Shown piece after piece: positions 1-7,723 of a DNA stretch of 64,000 bases (position 1 is the stretch's first letter; each line of letters opens with the position of its first letter). Origin of the DNA: Prosthecobacter algae (GTDB lineage Bacteria; Verrucomicrobiota; Verrucomicrobiia; Verrucomicrobiales; Verrucomicrobiaceae); NCBI RefSeq assembly GCF_039542385.1, contig NZ_BAABIA010000006.1, positions 107,169 to 171,168 of the forward strand, in the 5' to 3' direction. The notes under the pieces were generated by a model, which saw only the letters and a list, made by a program, of their open reading frames with translations, did not search any database and was not told where the DNA came from. The translations under genes were made by a program, and so were the position numbers.

Positions 1-320
1 ATCTCGGAGTAATCAATCATTTCGCAGACGAACATGCGGCCGCGTTCATCAAAGCAGACGGCGATGGGGTCGCGGACGAGAGGTTCATGGGTGGCCAGTT
101 CCAGATCGAAGCCTTTTTTCACCTGCCAGGTGGTGCGGGCGTCCTTGGGCTCCACGGCGGGATAGCGGGGCAGGTCTTTAGCGGGATCCACCTGGACGGC
201 ATTTTGGGTGGGACCGTAGGCCTCCGCATGGGTGGTCCTGGACTTGATGCCATTGGCAGGCGGCGGGACTGCCAAGGCGAATCCGGAGAATCCGAGGGTG
301 AGAAGGAGGAACGGCTTCAT
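1..320 (-). CDS. PVC-type secreted dehydrogenase-like / heme-binding protein, N-terminal part (cut by window edge)
   Basis: Partial gene reading leftwards out of the window; about 106 N-terminal residues are visible and are free of stops. It starts at ATG 320-318 with a signal peptide (MKPFLLLTLGFSGFALA). The mature part ends in the pattern typical of the Pirellula/Verrucomicrobium membrane-bound dehydrogenase propeller family: KKGFDLELATHEPLVRDP, then VCFDERGRMFVCEM. The same pattern (a protein that reads its own sequence domain as a beta-propeller after a short leader) occurs in the larger protein at 53651-56743. Full members usually carry HEAT repeats and a C-terminal CxxCH cytochrome domain, which lie outside this window. 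It is divergent from the lipid operon that begins at 478. The family call is inference from about 60 matching residues. Confidence 0.7.
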   Translation of the reverse strand, partial: MKPFLLLTLGFSGFALAVPPPANGIKSRTTHAEAYGPTQNAVQVDPAKDLPRYPAVEPKDARTTWQVKKGFDLELATHEPLVRDPIAVCFDERGRMFVCEMIDYSE

Positions 321-477
321 GAGAGGAAATACCCTGAAACCAACGGTGCAGCGAGCATGGTCTGTGCTCGGCGCATCACAGGAACAGGTACTTTTATCGC
401 GGGTGATGAAAACCAGATGAATCCGCCGCGCCTCGCCAGTCGAAGAACTGAGGAATTTAGACAGCCATCTTCGACAA

Positions 478-1755
478 ATGTCACTTCCCCGCCTCGCCAT
501 CATCGGAACCGGTATTTCCGGACTGGGCTGTGCTCACTTTTTGCACAAGCTCTATGACCTGACGATGTACGAGGCGGCCGACTACATCGGAGGGCATACA
601 AACACGGTGACGGTGACCGAGGATGGCCAGGAGCTGCCGATTGATACGGGGTTCATGGTCTTCAATCACCAGACTTATCCCCTGCTCTGCCGTCTGTTCA
701 AAGAGCTGGGGGTGGAGACGAAACGGACGGACATGTCCTTCAGCCTGCGGCATGTGCCGACGGGCTATGAATACAATGGCAAGAACCTGGACACGATCTT
801 TGGCCAGCGAAGCAACCTGCTGAGCCCGAGGTTTTGGAAATTTCTGCTGAAGATCAAACGCTTCAACGAAGAGACGGTGGCGGCGATGAATGATCCACAG
901 TTCGAGCACATGACGCTGCGGGAGTATGCGAAGGCGCGGAACTATGGGCAGGATTTTCTGGACCTGTATGTCATCCCCATGGGCAGTGCGGTGTGGTCCA
1001 CCCCACCAGAGCTGATGATGGAGTTTCCAGCGCGGACGCTGATGCACTTTTGGTTCAACCATGGCTTTCTGGGCATGGAGACACGGCACCCCTGGTGGAC
1101 GGTGGTGGACGGATCCCGCCAGTATGTGCGGAAGCTGGTGCCGCCATTCTGGGACCGCATCCGCCTGAACACGCCGGTGGAAAAGATCGAGCGGCAGGGG
1201 GGCAAGGTGATCATCCATGCCAAGGGCCACGCGCCCGAGACTTATGACAAGGTGATCCTGGCGACGCATGCGCCCACCTCGCTGAGGATGCTGGCCGAGC
1301 CGACGGCGCTGGAGCAGGAGCTGCTGCCGCATTTTAAGTACCAGGCCAACATGGCGACGCTGCACACAGATGATCGCTTTCTGCCGACGACGCGCAAATG
1401 CTGGGCGGCCTGGAACTACCACATCGAATTCGACAAGAGCGGAGCCATCCAGCCGAGCACGCACTACTGGATGAACCTGCTGCAAGGGGTGTCTGAAAAG
1501 ACGAATTACTTTGTCAGCATCAATGGAGAGGATGCGATTGATCCGGCGAAGGTGATCCGCCGCATTGCCTATGAGCATCCTTTGTTTGACGTGAAGGCGA
1601 CGGCTGCGCAAAAGCGGCTACCGGAACTGAACCGGATCTCGCGAGACCAGACGACGTATTACTGCGGGGCGTGGTTCCGCTATGGTTTTCACGAGGATGG
1701 CTTCATGTCTGCGGTGAACCTGTGCCGTGACCTTCTGGGGGAGGAGCCGTGGTGA
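478..1755 (+). CDS. NAD/FAD-binding amine-oxidase-like protein (COG2907 type)
   Basis: A 425-residue flavoprotein. An N-terminal Rossmann dinucleotide motif is visible (IIGTGISGLG, residues 8-17), followed by the acidic residue and GGHTNTV loop that bind FAD in the flavin amine oxidase family. The C-terminal GAWFRYGFHEDG segment contributes to the second flavin-binding surface in relatives. The substrate is unknown. In many bacteria this family sits next to DUF1365 and Cfa-type methyltransferases, and it is thought to act on membrane fatty acyl chains. Here it is the first gene of such a cluster, overlapping the DUF1365 gene by 7 bases. ATG 478 is preferred because the flavin motif starts just after it. 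No clear Shine-Dalgarno is visible. Confidence 0.85.
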   Translation: MSLPRLAIIGTGISGLGCAHFLHKLYDLTMYEAADYIGGHTNTVTVTEDGQELPIDTGFMVFNHQTYPLLCRLFKELGVETKRTDMSFSLRHVPTGYEYNGKNLDTIFGQRSNLLSPRFWKFLLKIKRFNEETVAAMNDPQFEHMTLREYAKARNYGQDFLDLYVIPMGSAVWSTPPELMMEFPARTLMHFWFNHGFLGMETRHPWWTVVDGSRQYVRKLVPPFWDRIRLNTPVEKIERQGGKVIIHAKGHAPETYDKVILATHAPTSLRMLAEPTALEQELLPHFKYQANMATLHTDDRFLPTTRKCWAAWNYHIEFDKSGAIQPSTHYWMNLLQGVSEKTNYFVSINGEDAIDPAKVIRRIAYEHPLFDVKATAAQKRLPELNRISRDQTTYYCGAWFRYGFHEDGFMSAVNLCRDLLGEEPW

Positions 1756-2549
1756 CCGCAAAATCCGCCATCTATGAATGCGAGGTGATGCACCATCGGC
1801 TAAGCCCGAAGGAGCACCGCTTCAGCTACAATCTGTTTTATCTTTGGTTAGACCTGGACGAGCTGGATGCGCTTTCGGATGGCTTGCGTTTGTTCAAACG
1901 GAACCGTTGGGCACTCTTCTCGTTCTTTGATGCGGACCACATTGTGAAAGGGCAGGCCGGAGCACGGGAAAATGTGCTGCAGGTGGCCCGTGAAGCCGGG
2001 GTGGATACTTCGGCAATCGCCAAGGTGCGGCTGCTGACCTTCCCAAGGGTGCTGGGATACATCTTCAATCCGGTGTGCTTTTACTACTGCTTTGATGCGG
2101 ATGAACAGCCGGTCTGCGCGGTGGCGGAGGTGACCAACACGTATCACGAGCAGAAGCCGTATGTGATGACGCAGCAGGAGGGGGATCGGTTTCGGCTGAT
2201 CACGCCGAAGCATTTTTATGTCTCGCCGTTCTTTGGGCTGGAGCTGAATTTTGACTTCAAGCTGCGGCTGCCCACCGAGCGGCTGGAGATCCATGTGGAT
2301 GACCGGGACGGGGATGAACGGGTTATGCTGACGAGCCTGACCGGCAAACGCCGGGACCTGAGCGATGCGGCCCTGCTGGCCTGCGCCTTCAAATACCCGC
2401 TGCTGACCCTGAGAGTGATTTTTCTGATTCACTGGCATGCTTTCCGCCTTTGGCTTAAGGGTCTACGTGTTCACCGGAAAGCGGACCAAGCCGAACTGCA
2501 ACGCGGTGTGTACCGCCCCCACCGCTCCATTTCTCCCATCAAGCCATGA
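1749..2549 (+). CDS. DUF1365 family protein
   Basis: A 266-residue protein matching the DUF1365 family, as judged by the N-terminal YECEVMHHRLSPKEHRF block, the VLGYIFNPVCFYYCFD block near residue 100, and the HEQKPYV and KHFYVSPFF motifs. The biochemical role of the family is unknown. It is repeatedly found beside an FAD amine-oxidase-like gene and a Cfa-like methyltransferase, so a part in modifying unsaturated fatty acyl groups is plausible. The start is GTG at 1749, inside the end of the previous gene; the stop overlaps the next gene as ATGA. This is tight translational coupling. Confidence 0.85.
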   Translation: MVTAKSAIYECEVMHHRLSPKEHRFSYNLFYLWLDLDELDALSDGLRLFKRNRWALFSFFDADHIVKGQAGARENVLQVAREAGVDTSAIAKVRLLTFPRVLGYIFNPVCFYYCFDADEQPVCAVAEVTNTYHEQKPYVMTQQEGDRFRLITPKHFYVSPFFGLELNFDFKLRLPTERLEIHVDDRDGDERVMLTSLTGKRRDLSDAALLACAFKYPLLTLRVIFLIHWHAFRLWLKGLRVHRKADQAELQRGVYRPHRSISPIKP

Positions 2550-3835
2550 ACTCGACCACGCTGAGCCTCGAAGAAGACGAAGTCGTCTCACCCGCACGTA
2601 CCACCTGGCAAGGAGCGGGCTTTTATGAACGGCTAGTGATGAGCACGCTGAAGCAGTTCCCGGCCGGAGCGCTGACCATGACGCTACCTGACGGGCGTGA
2701 GCATCGCCTGGGCCAGCGGGACGCCTCGCAGGTGCTGGAGATGAAAATCCACAATCTGGAGTTCTTCCGTCACTGTGCGCTGTATGGGAACATCGGTTTT
2801 GGAGAATCCTATGTGCATGGAGACTGGGATGCGGAGGATGTGGCGGGAGTGATCGCCTGGTTCATCCAAAACATCCATCAGACGCAGGGCAGCCGGGCAT
2901 CCTCGACCAAGCTAAAGGGGATGAACCTGCTGAAGACCTACAACCGGCTGCTGCACCGACTGCGCCCGAACAGCCTGAAGACAAGCCGCCGAAACATCGC
3001 GGAACATTATGACCTGGGGAATGACTTTTACTCGCTGTGGCTGGACCGAACGATGACGTATTCGGCGGCCCGGTTTGAGCATGAAGGACAGCCGCTGGAG
3101 GAGGCCCAGTACAGCAAGTATGAGGCGCTGTGCCAGAAGCTGGAGCTGAAGCCCACGGATCATGTGCTGGAGATCGGCTGCGGGTGGGGCGGCTTTTGTA
3201 CGCATGCAGCCCGTGAACATGGCTGCCGGGTGACGGCGGTGACGATCTCGCAGGAGCAACACAAGTATGCGACGGAAAGGGTGAAGCGGGAGGGGCTGGA
3301 CCATCTCATCGAGATCCGCCTGCAGGATTACCGGCTGGTGACGGGCCAGTTTGACAAGATCGCCTCAATTGAAATGCTGGAGGCAGTGGGCGATGCTTAT
3401 GTGGAAGGCTACTTTGCCAAGTGCCATGAAGTGCTGAAGCCGGAAGGTCTGCTGGCTTTCCAGGTGATCACGGTGCCGGACTGCCGCTACAAGAATCTGG
3501 TGCAGGGGGTGGACTGGATCCAGAAACACATCTTCCCGGGTTCTCTGCTGCTGAGCATGGCGCGGGTGAATGGGGCCATCAATAAAACGGGGGACCTATT
3601 TTTGCACGGGCTAGAGGATCTGGGGGCCGGGTATGCCAAGACGCTGCGGCTGTGGTTTGAACGATTCAATGCGCGGCTGGATGAGGTGAAGGCGCTGGGC
3701 TTTGACGAGACCTTTGTGAGGAAGTGGAATTTCTACCTGCAATACTGCGAGGCGGCCTTTGCCACACGTAACATCAGTGTGGTGCAGGCGGTGTATACCC
3801 GGCCTAACAATGGCAGCCTGCACCGGACATGGTGA
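2546..3835 (+). CDS. Cfa-type SAM-dependent fatty-acyl methyltransferase (first copy)
   Basis: A 429-residue member of the cyclopropane-fatty-acyl-phospholipid synthase family. The SAM-binding motif is VLEIGCGWGG (residues 207-216), preceded by HYDLGNDFY and followed by the family C-terminal block ending RNISVVQAVYT. The N-terminal 140 residues form the lipid-binding region typical of long bacterial members. Oddity: E. coli Cfa binds bicarbonate through Cys139, Glu239 and His266 among others. Here the Cys position reads YSAA (Ala174) and the His position reads Gln306, while Glu279 is kept. Methyl transfer to a lipid double bond is likely, but a true cyclopropane product is uncertain. It overlaps DUF1365 by ATGA. 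Confidence 0.85.
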   Translation: MNSTTLSLEEDEVVSPARTTWQGAGFYERLVMSTLKQFPAGALTMTLPDGREHRLGQRDASQVLEMKIHNLEFFRHCALYGNIGFGESYVHGDWDAEDVAGVIAWFIQNIHQTQGSRASSTKLKGMNLLKTYNRLLHRLRPNSLKTSRRNIAEHYDLGNDFYSLWLDRTMTYSAARFEHEGQPLEEAQYSKYEALCQKLELKPTDHVLEIGCGWGGFCTHAAREHGCRVTAVTISQEQHKYATERVKREGLDHLIEIRLQDYRLVTGQFDKIASIEMLEAVGDAYVEGYFAKCHEVLKPEGLLAFQVITVPDCRYKNLVQGVDWIQKHIFPGSLLLSMARVNGAINKTGDLFLHGLEDLGAGYAKTLRLWFERFNARLDEVKALGFDETFVRKWNFYLQYCEAAFATRNISVVQAVYTRPNNGSLHRTW

Positions 3836-3867
3836 GTGCTGTCCCAATCTGATCCCCCTTCCCACCC

Positions 3868-4206
3868 ATGATCGTCTTTCTCCGTGTCTTTTTCATCGTC
3901 GTCCTGATCTCCATGCTGGCGGTCACGACCTGGGCGAGCAAGCAGGTGCCGCTGTGGAAGATCCCGTATGAGACGTGGACCCACCCGTGGTGGATCGCGA
4001 CCCTGTTTGATGCGTATTGGGGGTTCCTGACGTTTTACTGCTGGGTCGTTTACAAGGAGACCTCCGTGCTAGCGCGTGCATTGTGGCTGGTGGCGATCCT
4101 GCTTCTGGGGAACATTGCGATGGCGGTGTATGCGCTGATCCAGCTTTTCCGGGTGCCTGCAAACGGGTCCATCGAAACGGTGCTGCTGAGGAGGAAACGG
4201 GCATGA
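3868..4206 (+). CDS. DUF1475-like small membrane protein
   Basis: A 112-residue protein with three predicted membrane spans (about residues 3-22, 44-63 and 70-92). The motif TWTHPWWIATLFDAYWGF resembles DUF1475 proteins. Function is unknown. It lies 32 bases after the first Cfa-like gene and its stop overlaps the next start as ATGA. Membership of a lipid operon and its membrane location suggest a helper or transport role in the membrane; that is inference only. Confidence 0.7.
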   Translation: MIVFLRVFFIVVLISMLAVTTWASKQVPLWKIPYETWTHPWWIATLFDAYWGFLTFYCWVVYKETSVLARALWLVAILLLGNIAMAVYALIQLFRVPANGSIETVLLRRKRA

Positions 4207-4709
4207 CGGAAGCCCGGCCCTCCTTTTGGCGGCGACGGGTGGTGAACCCGATCGTGCAGCAACTGACGCAAGGCACGAGCCCCGGCAAGATCGCCCAGGC
4301 CATCGGCTGGGGAGTGGTCGTGGGGGTGTTTCCCATCATTGGATCGAACACCCTGCTGGCCTTGCTGGTGGGCATCCCGCTGAAGCTGAACCAACCGGTG
4401 CTGCATGTATTCAAAACTCTGGCCTATCCCCTGCAGTGGGCGATGCTGCTGGGATTTTACCGGGCTGGGGAGTGGCTGTTCCATGCGCCGCATGTGAGCA
4501 TTCACATCCCGACGATGATGGAACGTTTCTTCGCGGAGCCCGGGCCGTTTTTCCGCGATTACGGGATGACGGCGCTGTATGGCATCGCGGTGTGGTGCCT
4601 GGTGGCCCCGGCGATCCTGGCGGCGATCTATTTAACCACGAAACCGCTGATCGAGCGGCTGGACAAACTCAGGCAGTCGCGCAGCCAAGCGGCGACGGCC
4701 ACCACCTGA
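4203..4709 (+). CDS. DUF2062 domain membrane protein
   Basis: A 168-residue protein from ATG 4203, chosen because it overlaps the previous stop as ATGA; an upstream in-frame ATG at 4017 would run back inside the previous gene. It shows the DUF2062 hallmarks: a basic amphipathic N-terminus, QGTSPGKIAQAIGWGVVVG, then FPIIGSNTLLALLVGIPLKLN and a second pair of hydrophobic segments near residues 75-95 and 120-145. DUF2062 proteins are small integral membrane proteins of unknown function, sometimes fused to glycosyltransferases. Here it belongs to the lipid operon. Confidence 0.8.
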   Translation: MTEARPSFWRRRVVNPIVQQLTQGTSPGKIAQAIGWGVVVGVFPIIGSNTLLALLVGIPLKLNQPVLHVFKTLAYPLQWAMLLGFYRAGEWLFHAPHVSIHIPTMMERFFAEPGPFFRDYGMTALYGIAVWCLVAPAILAAIYLTTKPLIERLDKLRQSRSQAATATT

Positions 4710-4716
4710 ACCTGCC

Positions 4717-5484
4717 ATGTTGATCGCCGCCCTGATTCTCCTGATGCTCTTTGTGCTGACCTGGGCACTGAGCGTAAAACTGAACAACTACTCCTTTGTG
4801 GATGTCACCTGGGCGCTGGCCTTTGCGCCTGTGGCGGCCTGGTATGCGGTGAGCGGTGAGGGCTGGATGCCGCGCCGGGCGGCCATTGCCGTGCTGGTGG
4901 GAGCGTGGAGCCTGCGGCTGGGCATTCACCTGTGGCGACGGGTGGCCAGCCATCATCCGAAGGAGGATGTACGCTATGCGGTGCTGAGGGAAAAGTGGAA
5001 AGCAAATCCACCGAAAGCTTTCTTTTGGTTCTTCCTCGCGCAGGCGGTGCTCGTTTGGCTGCTGATGCTGCCCGTGCACCTGATCTGCCAGCAGGCCATG
5101 GAGCCCTTTCATATACTGGAGTATGTGGGGCTGGGGATCTGGTTTGTGGCCCTGATCGGCGAAGGGATCTCCGATGCACAACTGGCGCATTTCAAGAGAA
5201 CCCAAACAGACTCGAAAGGCATCTGCGAGGTGGGTCTGTGGCATTACAGCCGGCATCCGAACTATTTTTTTCAATCGCTGCTGTGGTGGGGGCTGTTTCT
5301 CATGGCGCTGCCTGCCGCGTGGGGCTGGACGGCGATCGTGGCCCCGCTGGCGATGCTACACTTTTTGTTAAACGTCACGGGCATCCCGCTGACGGAGAAG
5401 CTGTCGGTGGAGAAGCGCGGTGATGCGTACCGTGACTATCAGCGGCGCACCTCCGCCTTTGTGCCCTGGTTTCCGAAGAAGTGA
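4717..5484 (+). CDS. DUF1295 / steroid 5-alpha-reductase-like membrane protein
   Basis: A 255-residue integral membrane protein with about six hydrophobic segments. The C-terminal half carries the isoprenylcysteine methyltransferase/steroid 5-alpha reductase signature: GLWHYSRHPNYFFQSLLWWG (residues about 170-190), then LTEKLSVEKRGDAYRDYQRR and TSAFVPWFPK. DUF1295 proteins are presumed to reduce or methylate lipid substrates with NADPH or SAM at the membrane face. Its place in an operon with two Cfa-like methyltransferases and an FAD enzyme supports a lipid role, although the substrate cannot be read from sequence. Confidence 0.82.
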   Translation: MLIAALILLMLFVLTWALSVKLNNYSFVDVTWALAFAPVAAWYAVSGEGWMPRRAAIAVLVGAWSLRLGIHLWRRVASHHPKEDVRYAVLREKWKANPPKAFFWFFLAQAVLVWLLMLPVHLICQQAMEPFHILEYVGLGIWFVALIGEGISDAQLAHFKRTQTDSKGICEVGLWHYSRHPNYFFQSLLWWGLFLMALPAAWGWTAIVAPLAMLHFLLNVTGIPLTEKLSVEKRGDAYRDYQRRTSAFVPWFPKK

Positions 5485-5531
5485 ATCCAGATGCCCCCTG
5501 ACAAACGCATTTCCGATACCCCCTCCAAGTC

Positions 5532-6572
5532 ATGCTGAACCTCAACGACCTCCTGGCCAAAGACATCCTGCCCGATGCGGCTATCCGATTTGGCATCCGC
5601 CAACGGCTGGCCAACACGCTGCGCAAGCAGAAGCAGCCCACGATTGAAGCGCAGAAGGCCGCACTGCTGAAGCACATCGAAGGCCTGAAGAAGAGCCCGG
5701 TGGCCATCGCCACGGATGAGGCCAATGAGCAGCACTACGAGGTGCCGACGCGGTTTTACCAGCTCTGCCTAGGCAAGCACCTGAAGTACAGCAGCGGCTA
5801 CTGGCCGGAGCCTAGCACGACCTTTGACGAGTCCGAGGCGATCATGCTGAAGATGACCTGCGAGCGGGCCGAACTGAAGGACGGACAGCGCATCCTGGAA
5901 CTGGGCTGCGGGTGGGGTTCGCTCTCGCTGTGGATGGCGGAACACTACCCGAAGGCGCAGATCACGAGCGTGTCCAACTCACGCACGCAGAAGGAATTCA
6001 TCGATGCTGAGGCGAGAAAGCGAGGGCTGGACAACCTGACCATCATCACGGCGAACATGATCCATTTTGAAGGCGTGGGCGAGGGTGTCTTTGACCGCTG
6101 CGTCTCGGTGGAAATGTTCGAGCACATGAAGAACTACCAGGAACTGCTGCGGCGGGTTTCGACCTGGCTGAAACCGGGCGGCAAGCTTTTTGTTCACATC
6201 TTCACCCATCGCGAATACGCGTATCACTATGAGGTGACGAGCGATGAGGACTGGATGGCGAAATACTTTTTCACGGGTGGCCAGATGCCGTCGGACGACC
6301 TGCTGCTGTACTTTCAGGATGATCTCAAAATCGAGGATCACTGGTGTGTGAGCGGCATGCACTACAGCAAGACTTCAGAAGCTTGGCTATCCAAGATGGA
6401 CGCGAACAAGGCGGAGATCATGCCGCTTTTTGCAGACACCTACGGCAAGGACCAAGCGGTGAAATGGTGGGCCTACTGGCGCATCTTTTACATGGCCTGC
6501 GCGGAGCTGTGGGGATACCGCGACGGCGAGGAGTGGATTGTCTCCCATTATCGGTTCATCAAACCCAACTAA
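5532..6572 (+). CDS. Cfa-like SAM-dependent methyltransferase (second copy)
   Basis: A 346-residue paralog in the Cfa/mycolic-acid cyclopropane synthase superfamily, closer in layout to the coclaurine N-methyltransferase-like branch. The SAM motif is [10 protein letters not shown] (residues 121-130). [12 protein letters not shown] and [10 protein letters not shown] carry Glu and His at the positions used by E. coli Cfa for bicarbonate, but the Cys position is Ser (YSSGYW, about residue 88). The N-terminus is shorter than in the first copy. It lies 47 bases after the DUF1295 gene on the same strand. Two distinct Cfa-family enzymes in one operon suggest sequential methylations or two substrates. 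Confidence 0.82.
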   Translation: MLNLNDLLAKDILPDAAIRFGIRQRLANTLRKQKQPTIEAQKAALLKHIEGLKKSPVAIATDEANEQHYEVPTRFYQLCLGKHLKYSSGYWPEPSTTFDESEAIMLKMTCERAELKDGQRILELGCGWGSLSLWMAEHYPKAQITSVSNSRTQKEFIDAEARKRGLDNLTIITANMIHFEGVGEGVFDRCVSVEMFEHMKNYQELLRRVSTWLKPGGKLFVHIFTHREYAYHYEVTSDEDWMAKYFFTGGQMPSDDLLLYFQDDLKIEDHWCVSGMHYSKTSEAWLSKMDANKAEIMPLFADTYGKDQAVKWWAYWRIFYMACAELWGYRDGEEWIVSHYRFIKPN

Positions 6573-6580
6573 CCCACTTT

Positions 6581-7324
6581 ATGAAACGCCCCCTCATTCT
6601 GAGTCTTGCTGTTTTGATGCTGGCCGTGCACGGACAGGCGAACGACCTCATCCGCCAAGGCGACCTCTATGACCAGGAGTTCAAGCCGGACGAGGCGTTG
6701 AAATATTACCTGCCTGCGGAAAAGCAAAACCCAAACGATGCGGCGCTGCTGGTGAAAATCGCCCGGCAGCATGTCTTCCGCATGGACGGGCTGAAGACGA
6801 ATGCCGAAAAGTTGGCGGAGGCCCAGACGGCGCTGGCCTATGCAGAACGGGCGGTGCTGGCCGACCCCAGGAGTAGTGATGCGCACCTTTCCATCGCCAT
6901 CGTGCATGGCAAGATGACGCCGCTGCTGGGGAACCGGGGAAAGATAGAGGCCTCCAAGAAGATCAAAGAATCTGCGGAGAAAGCGGCGAAACTGAACCCG
7001 AAGGATGACTACGCCTGGCATCTGCTGGGGCGCTGGCATCAGGCCCTGGCGGGCATGGGCAGCCTGACACGGGGCATTGCCCAACTGGTGTATGGGGAGC
7101 TGCCTGCGGCGACGAACGAGGAGGCGGTGACGTATTTCAAAAAGGCCATCGCCCTGAAGCCGGACCGTCTTTTGCACCACATTGAGTTAGGCCGTACGTA
7201 TGCCCAGATGGGCAAGACGGAGGAGGCCAAGGCGGCCATCAACAAAGGCCTGGCCATGCCGAACCGGGAGAAGGATGATCCTGAAACCAAGCGCCGCGGA
7301 CGGGCGACGCTGGCGGGGCTATGA
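6581..7324 (+). CDS. Secreted TPR-repeat protein
   Basis: A 247-residue protein starting at ATG 6581, which is 8 bases after the previous stop. The signal peptide is MKRPLILSLAVLMLAVHGQA. The mature part consists of helical TPR-like repeats: a block near residues 30-60 (LYDQEFKPDEALKYYLPAEK), one around 90-115, and a clear final repeat ending with LELGRTYAQMGKTEEAKAAI-like sequence. It is similar in style to periplasmic RMD1-type TPR proteins. Likely a protein-interaction scaffold in the periplasm. The last six bases overlap the convergent gene at 7319-7621. Confidence 0.75.
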   Translation: MKRPLILSLAVLMLAVHGQANDLIRQGDLYDQEFKPDEALKYYLPAEKQNPNDAALLVKIARQHVFRMDGLKTNAEKLAEAQTALAYAERAVLADPRSSDAHLSIAIVHGKMTPLLGNRGKIEASKKIKESAEKAAKLNPKDDYAWHLLGRWHQALAGMGSLTRGIAQLVYGELPAATNEEAVTYFKKAIALKPDRLLHHIELGRTYAQMGKTEEAKAAINKGLAMPNREKDDPETKRRGRATLAGL

Positions 7325-7621
7325 CAGGAGCTTTCCCAGAAGCAAGCGGCCAACCAAGATTAGGGTGAGGATAACTAGAAAGCCGAAGCTGATGGCCATG
7401 AGGTCTCCGAGAGTGGCCTTGCGCCGGGCTAGCCCCATGATAAGGAGCATGGCCCACCAGGCCGCCATGGACAGGATGACACACTGAGTAAAGTAGCCAC
7501 CATTCAGCATGACTAAGCTGAGGAGAAGAAGGAAGAGCTGGAAACCGAGGCCTACAACGACGGCCTTAAGCAGGTCTTTTCGAGAAGTGGAATGAGGCAG
7601 CGGAGGCGTGGCAGCGGGCAT
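7319..7621 (-). CDS. Hypothetical small membrane protein
   Basis: A 100-residue protein read from ATG 7621. Residues 14-37, 42-58 and about 68-92 are strongly hydrophobic, giving three likely membrane spans separated by short basic loops (ARRKATLG). It resembles no family I can name. Its stop codon overlaps the last bases of the convergent TPR gene. It is separated from citA-like citramalate synthase upstream by a terminator, so it probably has its own promoter in the 7622-7676 gap. Confidence 0.6.
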   Translation of the reverse strand: MPAATPPLPHSTSRKDLLKAVVVGLGFQLFLLLLSLVMLNGGYFTQCVILSMAAWWAMLLIMGLARRKATLGDLMAISFGFLVILTLILVGRLLLGKLLS

Positions 7622-7676
7622 CCAAATGAGACCTGGGGTGGAAGCCGATCTGTCAAAATGAGTCCGCGCAGGCACA

Positions 7677-7706
7677 AAAAAGGCAGAGGGGATACCTCTG
7701 CCTTTT
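7677..7706 (-). terminator. Intrinsic terminator of the citramalate synthase gene
   Basis: Perfect stem GGCAGAGG / CCTCTGCC (7682-7689 and 7695-7702) with a five-base loop. It is flanked by an A-run on the left, so a transcript on the minus strand ends in a U-run. It sits 18 bases past the end of the minus-strand gene at 7724. Confidence 0.85.
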
Positions 7707-7723
7707 CTCCGAGCGAACCGATT

